Below are positions 8,929 through 17,450 of a stretch of 64,000 nucleotides of DNA, one piece after another. Below the pieces are notes generated by a model, which did no database searches, was not told where the DNA came from, and saw only the letters and a program-made list of their open reading frames with translations. The translations under genes were made by a program, and so were the position numbers. The DNA comes from Gallionella sp. (GTDB taxonomy: Bacteria > Pseudomonadota > Gammaproteobacteria > Burkholderiales > Gallionellaceae): positions 154,833 to 218,832 of the forward strand of contig JAQTMZ010000006.1 of assembly GCA_028714075.1 (NCBI GenBank), in the 5' to 3' direction. Every line of letters begins with the position of its first letter. Within the stretch, counting starts at the first letter, position 1.

Positions 8929-9306
8929 CTAGCCAAACAGCATCCGCTGTATCGGTTCTTTCCCGTTTCTCAGCAACCTGTCGAGGGCAGCTTGCGCCTT
9001 GTCTGTGATGCCTTTTCGTTTGCCCATTTCGATTAGTTTGTCCAACGCGCGCTCATACTGATAATCGGCTTCCCGCCAGTCTGCTGCGATATCCCTGGTC
9101 GCATGCTTGGTCAACTTCAGCATTCCTGACTTCACTTGTACCAAATACGCGCATGTCCTACCTTTTTTTGCCACGATAGCAATGTGACGGTGGCGATCCA
9201 TCAATACCTGACCGCAGGTTATATTTATGAATGCGGATGAAAGAAAATCCATGGTATGAAAATCAACTGGGTCTTTGGCCATCGCAATTATTGTGTGAAT
9301 GCGCAA
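8929..9306 (-). CDS. Hypothetical protein
   Basis: A 125-residue protein without a signal peptide or clear domain. The central part (HRHIAIVAKKGRTCAYLVQVKSGMLKL) has alternating hydrophobic residues as in a small beta sheet, and the C-terminal half is helical and charged. It shares orientation with the gene at 8061-8858, 70 bases away, and may be co-transcribed. Start uncertain: several in-frame methionines occur in the first 30 codons. No function can be given. Confidence 0.45.
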   Translation of the reverse strand: MRIHTIIAMAKDPVDFHTMDFLSSAFINITCGQVLMDRHRHIAIVAKKGRTCAYLVQVKSGMLKLTKHATRDIAADWREADYQYERALDKLIEMGKRKGITDKAQAALDRLLRNGKEPIQRMLFG

Positions 9307-9584
9307 TGGTGTTTGTTATCGGCATATTTTTCACAAAATTGATACTGACTTGGCTGTTACGGATAAAGAATTACCGGCGGTTGGCACTATTTTCCCTCAT
9401 GCCAACCGCTGGATTGCAACTCGCCTTTTGAATGAACTAATATTTCAATAAATCGTCTAATTTTTTACAAAATTACGTGCGCTACTCAATGTATAGACTA
9501 ATCAAAGCAGTTGGAGTATCTTGATAAGCGGATAACCGACCAACTCTTTGAAAGCAATATGTAAATTCAAAAGGAGAGGCCGAA

Positions 9585-9956
9585 ATGCCCATCCAGAATT
9601 TGAGTGTTGTGGCACAAACCAGTGAGATCGCCGGTAACAGTGCGCTCGGGATCGTCACTAGCGCAAAGTCCGTGTCTACTGGCTCTGTGTCGGCCAAATT
9701 GCCGCCAGCTGCCGCAAAACAGCCGCCATCTATTGTCCAGTTGCAAAGGTTGATCGAGAGCATGAACAAGACCATGCAGCAAAACAACAGCAGCTTGGAA
9801 TTCAGCGTGGACGGCAACTCTGAAAGAGTTCTGGTCCAGCTGATCGATACGTCAACGGGCGAGGTGATCCGCCAGATACCTTCGAAAGAAATACTGGCGA
9901 TCGCACAATCGATAGAGCAAATGCAGCAGGGGTTGCTGTTGAATAAACAAGCTTAG
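9585..9956 (+). CDS. flaG: FlaG family flagellar protein
   Basis: A 123-residue protein preceded by AAAAGGAGAGG. The N-terminal half is low-complexity; the C-terminal 70 residues are the FlaG domain (LEFSVDGNSERVLVQLIDTSTGEVIRQIPSKEIL). FlaG proteins influence flagellar filament length in Pseudomonas, Vibrio and Campylobacter. The flagellin gene follows after 84 bases, the usual arrangement being fliC/flaG/fliD. No fliD or fliS is in this window, so the filament genes are split. Confidence 0.9.
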   Translation: MPIQNLSVVAQTSEIAGNSALGIVTSAKSVSTGSVSAKLPPAAAKQPPSIVQLQRLIESMNKTMQQNNSSLEFSVDGNSERVLVQLIDTSTGEVIRQIPSKEILAIAQSIEQMQQGLLLNKQA

Positions 9957-10040
9957 AACTATCCTGATTTAATGGTATCTAATGTAAATGTTATTAGAAC
10001 CGCAAAAATTTTCATTTAAATATTACTGGAGGATGTTTCC

Positions 10041-10835
10041 ATGGTTAACCAACTCTCTCTCAACAATCTGAACAACGCGCAAAACGCGCAGTTCACGACA
10101 TTGCAGCGTTTGGGTTCGGGGTCGCGTATCAATTCGGCGAAAGATGACGCTGCCGGGTTGGCTATCGCCGTTACCATGGCATCGCAGTTAAGCGGCAATA
10201 ACCAAGCCATGAGAAACGTTAACGATGGGCTGTCTCTTACCGATACGGCAGGCGGCGCTTTGAGCCAGATATCCGATTCCCTGCAACGTATGCGTGAACT
10301 CACCGTTCAGGCAGCCAATGGGACAAACAGCGCCAGCGATGTGCAGGCAATCCAGGGTGAAATAAGCCAACTTGCGCAGGGTATTGACCAGATCGCCGGC
10401 AGCACACAATTCAACGGGCAAAATCTTCTCAACGGCACTTTCAGCGGACAAGTTCAGACAGGCGCAAATCCGGGAGATACCCAGACACTGAGCTTGGGTA
10501 ATGCTTCCAGCCAGGGTTTGGGCATTTCCAATATCGACGTCACCAACCAGGCGAGTGCGACCAATGCGCTCAACCTGCTGGATAACGCCATAAACAGCAT
10601 AGGCACGCAGCAGTCCACTATCGGAGCATCCCAGGCAGCACTAAATTCCACATTAGCCAACTTGAGCAACACCTATGAAAATATTGCTGCCGCCAAGAGC
10701 CGCATCAGCGATACCAACTACGCTCAAGAATCGTCCAACCTGGCACAAAACAACGTGCAGACGCAAGCATCGCTAAAAGCCCTGTCAATCTACAATTCAA
10801 TGCAGAAAAACATATTAGATTTGATAAAACTGTAG
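10041..10835 (+). CDS. fliC: Flagellin
   Basis: A 264-residue flagellin with a TGGAGGATG-type ribosome binding site. The conserved D0/D1 N-terminus is present (NNLNNAQNAQFTTLQRLGSG...INSAKDDAAGLAIA) as is the C-terminal domain (IGASQAALNSTLANLSNTYENI; ISDTNYAQESSNLAQNNVQTQAS). The central variable part is very short, so the filament subunit consists of little more than the D0/D1 core; longer flagellins have 400-500 residues. It is exported by the flagellar type III apparatus and builds the filament. Confidence 0.95.
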   Translation: MVNQLSLNNLNNAQNAQFTTLQRLGSGSRINSAKDDAAGLAIAVTMASQLSGNNQAMRNVNDGLSLTDTAGGALSQISDSLQRMRELTVQAANGTNSASDVQAIQGEISQLAQGIDQIAGSTQFNGQNLLNGTFSGQVQTGANPGDTQTLSLGNASSQGLGISNIDVTNQASATNALNLLDNAINSIGTQQSTIGASQAALNSTLANLSNTYENIAAAKSRISDTNYAQESSNLAQNNVQTQASLKALSIYNSMQKNILDLIKL

Positions 10836-10992
10836 GCGCATCCGTTTCATAGCCAATTTCTCGGCAGGCAAGATGCCGCTCTGCCTACCACACTGCTCTG
10901 CCGCATATCAAAGCCACTTTGCAAACTCGATGTATTATCGTCTCGACTGAGAGTGCACTATAATATTTTCTCCACGGTTAAAAGGTTCCGTT

Positions 10993-11928
10993 ATGTGCAA
11001 GATGGGCGTATACATTAAACGGATATGTGCCGCACTGATACTTGCCCTGTGGCCGATGCTGGGCCATGCGGAAGAGGATGATTTTTCTGATCTGGCTGCC
11101 GATCCGCCCCAGGTGCGTGCACTGCTAGCAAAAGCCGTGACACTGGAGCTTGCTGTGCGCAACTCACAGGAAATGTGGAATGCGGCCGTGCTGTACTGCG
11201 AGGCTTCGCGGCACGGCAGCATTGAAGCCCAGTACCGGCTGGGAATGCTCTATGCCTTTGGCAGGGGCGTGCCGGAAAACCGCGCATTTGCAGCCGCCCT
11301 GTTTTCGCAGGCGGCTCATCAGGGACATGCCCAGGCACGGGATATGCTGGAAACCGTTCAGCTTCACACTTCGGAATTACCGGCCTGCATGAATGACCCA
11401 TCGGCGTTGCCCGAGCGTCCCAAAGCCGAAATAATTCCGGAATACGCCAATGCCGATATAGATCAGTGCATCGCGTCGCTGCCAAAAAGCAAAAGGTGGC
11501 TGGTGGATCTCGTTGGCACGCTGGCGCGCTGGTACTCGATTGACCCCAGGCTGGTATTGTCCATTATCAGCACCGAGTCCAATTTCAATGTCGGGGCAAA
11601 GTCAAACAAAGAAGCGCAGGGCCTGATGCAGCTGATTCCCGCTACCGCCGAGCGGTTTAATGTGCGCAATGCTTATGATGCCACCCAGAACATCAAAGGC
11701 GGGCTGAAATATATACGCTGGCTGCTTTCCTACTATCGCGGTGATGTGGTGTTGGCGGTGGCGGCCTACAATGCCGGAGAAAAAAATGTAAACCGCCATA
11801 AGGGCGTGCCGCCATTTAAAGAAACGCGTAATTATGTCCGCAAGGTAATGGGGTTGTACAAGCACACCACCCACACCTATGACGAGCTCTTGACCCAGGC
11901 TTCGCCGCTGATTGTCCGGCAGAACTAA
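10993..11928 (+). CDS. Lytic transglycosylase with Sel1 repeats
   Basis: A 311-residue protein with a signal peptide (ICAALILALWPMLGHAEE). Residues 60-125 hold Sel1 repeats (GSIEAQYRLGMLYAFGRGVPENRAFAAALF). The C-terminal 140 residues form an SLT/goose-lysozyme-like domain: the catalytic glutamate is E195 in ISTESNFNVGAKS, followed by AQGLMQLIPATAERF and AAYNAGEKNV. It cleaves peptidoglycan glycan strands in the periplasm. Its place after flagellin suggests, but does not show, a role in opening the wall for an envelope machine. The Sel1-SLT combination is known in related bacteria. Confidence 0.9.
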   Translation: MCKMGVYIKRICAALILALWPMLGHAEEDDFSDLAADPPQVRALLAKAVTLELAVRNSQEMWNAAVLYCEASRHGSIEAQYRLGMLYAFGRGVPENRAFAAALFSQAAHQGHAQARDMLETVQLHTSELPACMNDPSALPERPKAEIIPEYANADIDQCIASLPKSKRWLVDLVGTLARWYSIDPRLVLSIISTESNFNVGAKSNKEAQGLMQLIPATAERFNVRNAYDATQNIKGGLKYIRWLLSYYRGDVVLAVAAYNAGEKNVNRHKGVPPFKETRNYVRKVMGLYKHTTHTYDELLTQASPLIVRQN

Positions 11929-12020
11929 AACAGCAGCCGTCATTTTTCATTTGCTCAGTGACCGCCCTCTGACTGCCGGGTATAAATTAAACCTTGACGC
12001 CAGACAGGATTCGAAAAATC

Positions 12021-13106
12021 ATGGATGTGAAAGAACCGATATTGCTGCACGAGCATCTGGTTGATCAGGAATGGTTCAATGCGCTGCTGGATTCTTCGCT
12101 CGACTGCATCATCGCTATCGACCATGACGGCATCGTCGTCGAATACAACCACGCCGCCGAAACTGTATTCGGCTACCCGGCAGCGGAAGCCATCGGCCAA
12201 CGCCTGGATGAACTGATTATTCCCGAACGCTACCGCAACCGGCATCGCGAGGCACTGGCACACTACCTGAAAACCGGTAAAGGCAATGTCATCGGTCGGC
12301 GGGTTGAAGTGCATGGGCAAACCAAAGGTGGCCAAGAAATCCCCATCGAACTTACCGTGCTGCCGATTCATCCCGGCCGCAGCCCTTATTTTACCGCCTA
12401 CCTGCGCGACATCTCGGAGCGAAAAGCGGCCGAGGGAAAAATCCGCGAATATTCCATCAAGCTGAAAGCGAGCCTGATCGAGACCATCAACTCGGTATCC
12501 GCAACCATTGAATTGCGCGACCCCTACACCGCCGGACATCAGCGGCGCGTGGCCGCCCTCGCTTATGCCATCGGCCGCGAACTGGGGCTTGATGAACAAC
12601 GCCTTGAAGGTCTCTATTTCGGCGGCATGGTGCATGACATCGGAAAAATCGTGGTATCGACGGAAACACTGACGAATAGCGGTCACCTCGGCACCGATGC
12701 ATGGACAACCATTCGCCTGCATCCGGCTGCGGGCTACAAGATTGTAAAGTCCGTGCATTTCCCCTGGCCGATTGCAACCATGATTCTGCAGCACCATGAG
12801 AAGCTTGATGGCTCAGGGTATCCGAACGGCCTCATGGACGACGACATCATTCTCGAAGCGCGCATCATCACCGTCGCGGATGTCGTAGAAGCCATCCGGT
12901 CGGCTCGCCCCTACCGCGACGCCAAGGGCATCACGGCAGCTATTGATGAAATCAACCAGTGGTCCGGCATCAAATATGATGCGGACGTGGTCGCCGCGTG
13001 CCGCCGCCTCATCGTCGAACAAAACTTCGACATTGACGACAACGAATACACCAGCACGGATTTCGCCGAACTGTCCTTCATGAAAGTGGAAAAAGCGCTG
13101 GGCTGA
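12021..13106 (+). CDS. PAS / HD-GYP cyclic-di-GMP phosphodiesterase
   Basis: A 361-residue protein from ATG 12021 (an upstream TTG at 11994 is possible). A PAS domain covers residues 15-140 (DCIIAIDHDGIVVEYNHAAETVFGY; ending FTAYLRDISERKAAE). The HD-GYP domain follows, with AGHQRRV, MVHDIGKIVVS and QHHEKLDGSGYP all present, so metal binding and phosphodiesterase activity are expected. It lacks a membrane segment and is probably cytoplasmic, sensing redox, gas or another small ligand through PAS. Such enzymes break down cyclic-di-GMP and favour motility, consistent with the flagellin genes nearby. Confidence 0.92.
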   Translation: MDVKEPILLHEHLVDQEWFNALLDSSLDCIIAIDHDGIVVEYNHAAETVFGYPAAEAIGQRLDELIIPERYRNRHREALAHYLKTGKGNVIGRRVEVHGQTKGGQEIPIELTVLPIHPGRSPYFTAYLRDISERKAAEGKIREYSIKLKASLIETINSVSATIELRDPYTAGHQRRVAALAYAIGRELGLDEQRLEGLYFGGMVHDIGKIVVSTETLTNSGHLGTDAWTTIRLHPAAGYKIVKSVHFPWPIATMILQHHEKLDGSGYPNGLMDDDIILEARIITVADVVEAIRSARPYRDAKGITAAIDEINQWSGIKYDADVVAACRRLIVEQNFDIDDNEYTSTDFAELSFMKVEKALG

Positions 13107-13356
13107 AATATAGCTAAAGAATCTGTGGTTCGAGCTCTGAATGTCGGCTTACGGGCGATGATTTCAGTTGTTTGAAGGGCGCATAGGTGCTGCCAGAAGG
13201 AGACATTCTTTTTTGCCCGTACTATCATGCATACGCGGACAGATAAATTCTGAGGGGAGTTAATGAATCAATTAGCTAATGAAAATATGTGTGCTCAATT
13301 ATTGTTAATAATACTGACCGGTGTATCCGTCTAATTATAGTTGGGCGTCATAGGAC

Positions 13357-13785
13357 ATGCGTCTCTGGTCATTACATTCCAAGTACCTCGATCCCCAAGG
13401 TCTTGTCGCGCTGTGGCGGGAAGCTCTTTTGGCGCAAGCCGTTTTGCGCGGCAAAACGTGTGGTTACCGCAATCACCCACAGCTGGATCGCTTTAAAAGC
13501 CACTCAGCGCCACTTGCAGCCATCTCGCTTTATCTAAAGGCTATTCATGCAGAGGCTGAGCTGCGCGGATACTCTTTCGATAAAAGCAAAATCAAACCAA
13601 CACGGAGGGCGATAACACTGACTGTTACGTCTGACCAGATGGCGTATGAATGGGCGCACCTCCTAGCCAAACTGAAGGAACGTAGCCCGGCGCTTTACCG
13701 GAAGTGGTTAGCTACTGAAGTGCCAGAAGCACATCCCGTGTTTACAGTGCGAACAGGTGAAGTTGAACCTTGGGAGCGCCAATGA
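13357..13785 (+). CDS. Pyrimidine dimer DNA glycosylase / endonuclease V family
   Basis: A 142-residue protein that starts MRLWSLHSKYLDPQGLVALWREALLAQ, the signature N-terminus of the T4 endonuclease V-like (Pyr_excise) family, followed by GYRNHPQLDRF. The family incises DNA at UV-induced pyrimidine dimers; cellular members are mostly uncharacterised and of similar length. The start is fixed by that motif. It stands alone between a signalling gene and tspO, and its codon style does not differ visibly from its neighbours. Confidence 0.8.
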   Translation: MRLWSLHSKYLDPQGLVALWREALLAQAVLRGKTCGYRNHPQLDRFKSHSAPLAAISLYLKAIHAEAELRGYSFDKSKIKPTRRAITLTVTSDQMAYEWAHLLAKLKERSPALYRKWLATEVPEAHPVFTVRTGEVEPWERQ

Positions 13786-13863
13786 ACATGGTGTTCGTGC
13801 CGGTTCTCAAGCAGATCGATCCAGAAGTGACACGACCCTTAGCTCAACATTAGGCCACATGTG

Positions 13864-14367
13864 ATGCATCAGTTTCCTATTTCACAGACTCGCCAAGTAT
13901 TTGGCCTGCTAGGCTGGCTGCTACTAGCGTTTGCCGCAGCTGCTATCGGAGGGGGCGCGTCAGTAAGCGCGGGGGCATTCTATGGAGAGCTTATTCGTCC
14001 TTCATGGGCACCGCCGGGCTGGCTGTTTGGTCCGGTGTGGTCCGCTCTGTACTTGCTCATGGGCATTGCTGCATGGTTAGTTTGGCGAGTATGCGGCTTC
14101 GCAGGCGCTAAGAGTGCACTACTTGTCTTTATCTTCCAGTTGGCCGCGAACGCCTTATGGACTTGGCTATTTTTTGTCTGGCGCAAGGGTAGCCTAGCTT
14201 TCGTCGAGATACTTCTGCTTTGGGTTCTTATCGCTATAACTATTGGTCTGTTCTGGCGGGTCAGTAGGTTGTCGGCAGCGTTGCTCTTTCCGTATCTGGC
14301 GTGGGTATCTTTTGCATCAGCACTCACCTTGTCTATATGGCAACTTAACCCCGTACTTCTCGGATGA
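13864..14367 (+). CDS. tspO: TspO/MBR family protein
   Basis: A 167-residue integral membrane protein with five hydrophobic segments and the family motifs (PSWAPPGWLFGPVWSALYLLMGIAAWLVW; NALWTWLFF; LLFPYLAWVSFASALTLSIW). TspO proteins bind porphyrins and other tetrapyrroles and are linked to stress or light responses. GTG at 13861 directly precedes the chosen ATG at 13864. The downstream hairpin at 14524 and the tRNA fragment at 14571 mark the edge of an inserted island. Confidence 0.92.
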   Translation: MHQFPISQTRQVFGLLGWLLLAFAAAAIGGGASVSAGAFYGELIRPSWAPPGWLFGPVWSALYLLMGIAAWLVWRVCGFAGAKSALLVFIFQLAANALWTWLFFVWRKGSLAFVEILLLWVLIAITIGLFWRVSRLSAALLFPYLAWVSFASALTLSIWQLNPVLLG

Positions 14368-14523
14368 TCTCCAACAAAATTCAGTAAATCGAACCGACCG
14401 CAAGCAGTAGTCCGGCTACCTCAAACGTTGAACGACTGTTTTCGGAAGGTGCGATGGTTTGCAACGTGTCGATTGCGACACTTCGCCAATGACTGCTTTG
14501 AAGCAGTCCAACGCAACAAAAAG

Positions 14524-14550
14524 GCCAGCCTCGCGCTGGCATTTTTATTT
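14524..14550 (-). terminator. Probable original terminator of tRNA-Val, now cut off by the island
   Basis: A GC-rich stem (GCCAGC / GCTGGC) is flanked by A-runs on one side and T-runs on the other, so it can work in both directions. Read on the minus strand it ends in TTTTTGTT and lies 20 bases after the CCA end of the displaced tRNA-Val fragment at 14571. It is therefore where the tRNA transcript would have ended before insertion. Confidence 0.6.
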
Positions 14551-14570
14551 AGTGGCTTGATGTTAAAACT

Positions 14571-14615
14571 TGGTGGGCGATACTGGGTTCGAACCAGTGA
14601 CCCCTGCCGTGTGAA
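14571..14615 (-). repeat. attL: displaced 3' end of tRNA-Val
   Basis: The 45 bases are identical to 21319-21363 and cover the CCA end, T-arm and the anticodon region of tRNA-Val on the minus strand. The match stops after GTGAA, next to TTTGCC on this side. It is not a complete tRNA. Confidence 0.9.
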
Positions 14616-14732
14616 TTTGCCAAGTGGCAGATTAATTTTAATTTAATCAACCAAGTACGCTAGCGACCCCATGCGCTAATGTGCCCAAAAATGCCAGTTT
14701 TGACCAACTCTTAACTAGGAGTTGGCACAAAA

Positions 14733-15587
14733 ATGGACTTATCACTTCAAAGCAGCGACATTCTTGCCGCTGGCTCAATATTCCTCAAAAACAAAGAAGA
14801 AGCGTTAAACAAAGACGGCCATCAAAACTGGCATCGTCTGGTTCTGCATGATTTCAACAATGGTGAACAATTCGAAGGGTTGATCCACAAGTATGAATCG
14901 TGGTCTGAACCGTCCGATGAACCGGAGTTTAATTTTCGTGGTGTGCGTGGTGAAGGCGACACCGAAAAAAATCGTGAGCGTGCGGCGCGCAGGGCTAAGA
15001 AAAAGATTCGCCATGCCTGCAAGTCGGCGCGGTTTGATCGGATGCTTACGCTAACAACTGGCGACGCAATTTTTGATCGGGATAAATTCCAAAAGATGAT
15101 CGAAGTATTTATCCGCCTAGTGCGCAAAGCTACAGGCGATGCCCTGCCCTATGTGTTAGCCGTTGAAAAGCACAACAGCCAGAAAACCAGTGAAGCAAAA
15201 CGCGGTTCGCTTCATGCGCATGTGGCGGTGCGGGGTCGTCAGGATTACAAGCTGCTTCAATCTGTTTGGAATTATCGCATTTGCGCTGGTCGCGGCTTCG
15301 TGCGGGTAAGCAATGGCACTAAAAAAATGAGTTCAGGCAACATCGCAAGCTATATTTCAAAATACATCAGCAAATCTATTTCGGATGTTGCGGCCAACAA
15401 AAAGAGCTACTGGATCTCCCACAACATAGCTGCACCTGTGCGCACCGTGATGCTGTTTAAAACCTTTGATGAGGCTTTATTATGGCTAACGAAATTCTAT
15501 AACTCGAAGGGTGCATCGTGGGGCTTTGGTAGAGGGCGCTGCTGGCAAGACTTCTCCCTTGGCGTGTTCTGGCTCCCTGCCGGATAG
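14733..15587 (+). CDS. HUH-type rolling-circle replication initiator (Rep)
   Basis: A 284-residue protein with AGGAG upstream. Three HUH motifs appear in order: motif 1 in DRMLTLTTGD, motif 2 in GSLHAHVAVRG (the H-x-H metal site) and motif 3 in ASYISKYISKSI (catalytic tyrosine with nearby lysine). These proteins nick one strand at an origin and start rolling-circle replication of small phages, plasmids and satellites. The region after the stop (15588-15720) still looks partly coding in another frame, so a C-terminal frameshift is possible. It is the first gene inside attL. Confidence 0.8.
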   Translation: MDLSLQSSDILAAGSIFLKNKEEALNKDGHQNWHRLVLHDFNNGEQFEGLIHKYESWSEPSDEPEFNFRGVRGEGDTEKNRERAARRAKKKIRHACKSARFDRMLTLTTGDAIFDRDKFQKMIEVFIRLVRKATGDALPYVLAVEKHNSQKTSEAKRGSLHAHVAVRGRQDYKLLQSVWNYRICAGRGFVRVSNGTKKMSSGNIASYISKYISKSISDVAANKKSYWISHNIAAPVRTVMLFKTFDEALLWLTKFYNSKGASWGFGRGRCWQDFSLGVFWLPAG

Positions 15588-15766
15588 CGCAGTTCGCCTA
15601 CCCCTCTCAAAAGGGTTCTATGGGCGTGTTATCAACGAAGTGCAGCAGTATCACGCCGCCCGCGAGCTGAAAGTGGCAACAAGGCTGATCCCACTCACTG
15701 GCAAGCGGTTTTGAAGTAGTTGCGCAAAATCATCTCTGGTATTTTTACAATGAAAGGTTGCATTGT

Positions 15767-15776
15767 GTATATATAC
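15767..15776. promoter_or_regulatory. Possible HigA operator / promoter palindrome
   Basis: A GTATATATAC palindrome lies 16 bases before the higB start, within an AT-rich promoter-like stretch (TTGCATTG upstream, TACACTACTATTATG downstream). HigA-type antitoxins bind such palindromes to repress their own operon. Assignment rests only on position and symmetry. Confidence 0.35.
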
Positions 15777-15792
15777 GCTTTACACTACTATT

Positions 15793-16071
15793 ATGATTAA
15801 ATCCTTCGCTCACAAGGGACTTGAAAAGTTTTTCAAGACAGGAAGCAAGTCTGGTATTCAGGCTGCACATGAGAGCCGCCTTAGTGCGCAGCTTGCCAAG
15901 CTGGATTCTGCCAAATCGCCGCAAGACATGAGCTTGCCAGCGTGGCAGTTGCATCCCCTCAAAGGCACGCTGAAAGGCTATTGGGCGGTATCTGTATCGG
16001 GCAACTGGCGCTTAACCTTCCGGTTCGTTGGGCAAGATGCTGAAGTGGTGGATTATCAGGATTATCACTAG
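15793..16071 (+). CDS. higB: HigB toxin (RelE/ParE superfamily)
   Basis: A 92-residue protein starting MIKSFAHKGLEKFFKTGSK and containing LPAWQLHPLKGTLKGYWAVSVSGNWRLTFRF, the hallmark of the plasmid killer (HigB) family. HigB toxins are ribosome-dependent mRNA endonucleases. The toxin precedes its antitoxin, the reverse of most toxin-antitoxin systems but normal for HigBA. In the island it probably supports stable inheritance. Confidence 0.9.
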   Translation: MIKSFAHKGLEKFFKTGSKSGIQAAHESRLSAQLAKLDSAKSPQDMSLPAWQLHPLKGTLKGYWAVSVSGNWRLTFRFVGQDAEVVDYQDYH

Positions 16072-16081
16072 GAGAAAAATT

Positions 16082-16369
16082 ATGAGCCGCATGTTTAACC
16101 CCCCGCACCCAGGGGAAGTACTAAAAGATGGGGTAATGGTAGAATGTGTAACCGTGACCGGCTTGGCCAAGCAACTTGGCGTAACTCGCGTGGCTCTTTC
16201 TCGCGTACTCAATGCACATGCCGGAATTTCTGCCGATATGGCTCTCAAGCTCGCTCGTGTTTTCGGTGGATCGGCAGAGTCTTGGCTCTACATGCAGGCC
16301 AACTATGATTTATGGCAAGCTGAACGCCGTGCTGTGCAACATAGCAAACGCGCCCATGTTGCAGCGTAA
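16082..16369 (+). CDS. higA: HigA antitoxin (XRE family)
   Basis: A 95-residue protein starting ten bases after higB, with GGAG at 16072-16075. It begins with the family motif PPHPGEVLKDG and has a helix-turn-helix (VTGLAKQLGVTRVALSRVLNAHAGIS) and the typical MALKLARVFGGSAESWLYMQ. HigA binds HigB and represses the operon. Confidence 0.92.
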   Translation: MSRMFNPPHPGEVLKDGVMVECVTVTGLAKQLGVTRVALSRVLNAHAGISADMALKLARVFGGSAESWLYMQANYDLWQAERRAVQHSKRAHVAA

Positions 16370-16408
16370 AAACGCTCAACAGTAGCGGAAGCGTTGAGCA
16401 AACCCGCT

Positions 16409-17143
16409 ATGGAAGAAAATAAAAGACCTCAATACAAGGATAAGTCCCAACTATTGAACAAATGTGAACAGCAGCTTTTCTCAAAGCTGCGCGAAGCCGC
16501 GCCTAAGCTCGTTATCCTCTCTCAAGTCAGCATGTCGCAGCTATTCGATATCACGGGAGCAAAAGGATTTTTACAAGTTGGTGAGATTGGCAGAAAAAGC
16601 GTTGATTTCCTGATTTGTCGAGAAGATACCAGCATCATGTTGGCAATAGAACTCAATGGGCCAATGCACGATAAAGCCAGTCAAAAAATTGGCGATAAAA
16701 AGAAAAAAGATGCGCTAGAAGAAGCCGGAATACCGCTAATCATCATTAAGCCTGACGCTATTCCTGATGTAGGTAGTTTGAGAAAAATTCTTGCAGAACA
16801 CATCGTAGCAAGAACAAAGCATGAAGCCACAAAAAATGGAACAACTCCATTGAAGCCAAATGCCCACGCAACAAAACCATTGAAAGCTGAAGAGCCATTG
16901 CAGAAATATGGAGTTGTCATAGGCAACACATCCAATTCCTGTAAACACTGCGGTGGCAATAATCTGGAAGTCAACTTTGCCAGAAGCTACTATTTTCGCT
17001 GTCTTGAATGCAATAAAAATACCGCGATCAAAGTGCTTTGCCCAACATGCAACCGGTCTGAAAAAACAAGAAAACAGAAAAACAATTTTTTCACCGAATG
17101 CGCACACTGCAACACATCAAAACTATTTCATAGCAATGCATGA
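16409..17143 (+). CDS. DUF2726-type nuclease-like protein with C-terminal zinc ribbons
   Basis: 244 residues from ATG 16409 (a TTG at 16394 is an alternative). The first 150 residues resemble DUF2726, a PD-(D/E)xK-related fold: SVDFLICREDTSIMLAIELNGPMHD supplies the acidic D...E-x-N core, and KKKDALEEAGIPLIII follows. The C-terminal 80 residues contain four CxxC pairs (CKHC, CLEC, CPTC, CAHC), forming about two zinc ribbons. A DNA-binding nuclease is plausible. Codon use is AT-rich and the gene follows HigBA, so it is cargo. It could be a defence or element-maintenance protein; direct evidence is lacking. Confidence 0.65.
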   Translation: MEENKRPQYKDKSQLLNKCEQQLFSKLREAAPKLVILSQVSMSQLFDITGAKGFLQVGEIGRKSVDFLICREDTSIMLAIELNGPMHDKASQKIGDKKKKDALEEAGIPLIIIKPDAIPDVGSLRKILAEHIVARTKHEATKNGTTPLKPNAHATKPLKAEEPLQKYGVVIGNTSNSCKHCGGNNLEVNFARSYYFRCLECNKNTAIKVLCPTCNRSEKTRKQKNNFFTECAHCNTSKLFHSNA

Positions 17144-17450
17144 GCTGAGTTCAAGGTAGAGGGCGGGATGAGTCCGTTTACAGCGACAGCACGCGCAGCG
17201 TGCGGCGGTGGAAGCGGGCGCAGCCCGCTATACTTGTATAAGGGACACATTCCCTATTCAAGTTAATGACTAGTTGCAAAAAGGGTTTGTTACTAAAACT
17301 GGGTTCTTGCTTGGTTACTAGATGGCGCGCCAAAAGAGATAAAACTGGGCACTGGGAATTGAATGTTCCACTCATTTAAGCAATCTATATACATCATAGC
17401 CATTGGAATCCAATAATCCCTAGGCTAGTAATAGTTTATGTACACCTCGT
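17144..17450. other. Gene-free stretch with two strong stem-loops
   Basis: No coding sequence is seen in about 300 bases. Two perfect hairpins with the same GCA loop lie close together: GCACGC-GCA-GCGTGC near 17188-17202 and GCGGGC-GCA-GCCCGC at 17214-17228, followed by TATACTTGTATA, an 11-12-base palindrome. They could be terminators for the converging genes or an origin-type structure for the Rep protein. Confidence 0.4.

Noticed and set aside
9231..9431. 66-residue plus-strand frame with hydrophobic stretch
   Set aside because: It overlaps the gene at 8929-9306 on the other strand, has no clear ribosome binding site and no recognisable family.
9502..9535. Sigma-28 promoter before flaG (TCAAAG and GCGGATAA)
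   Set aside because: The boxes are similar to the consensus but spaced about 21 bases apart instead of about 15.
14428..14646. 72-residue plus-strand frame ending over the orphan tRNA fragment
   Set aside because: Its last part (GRYWVRTSDPC) is just antisense tRNA sequence, and the rest crosses a terminator hairpin.
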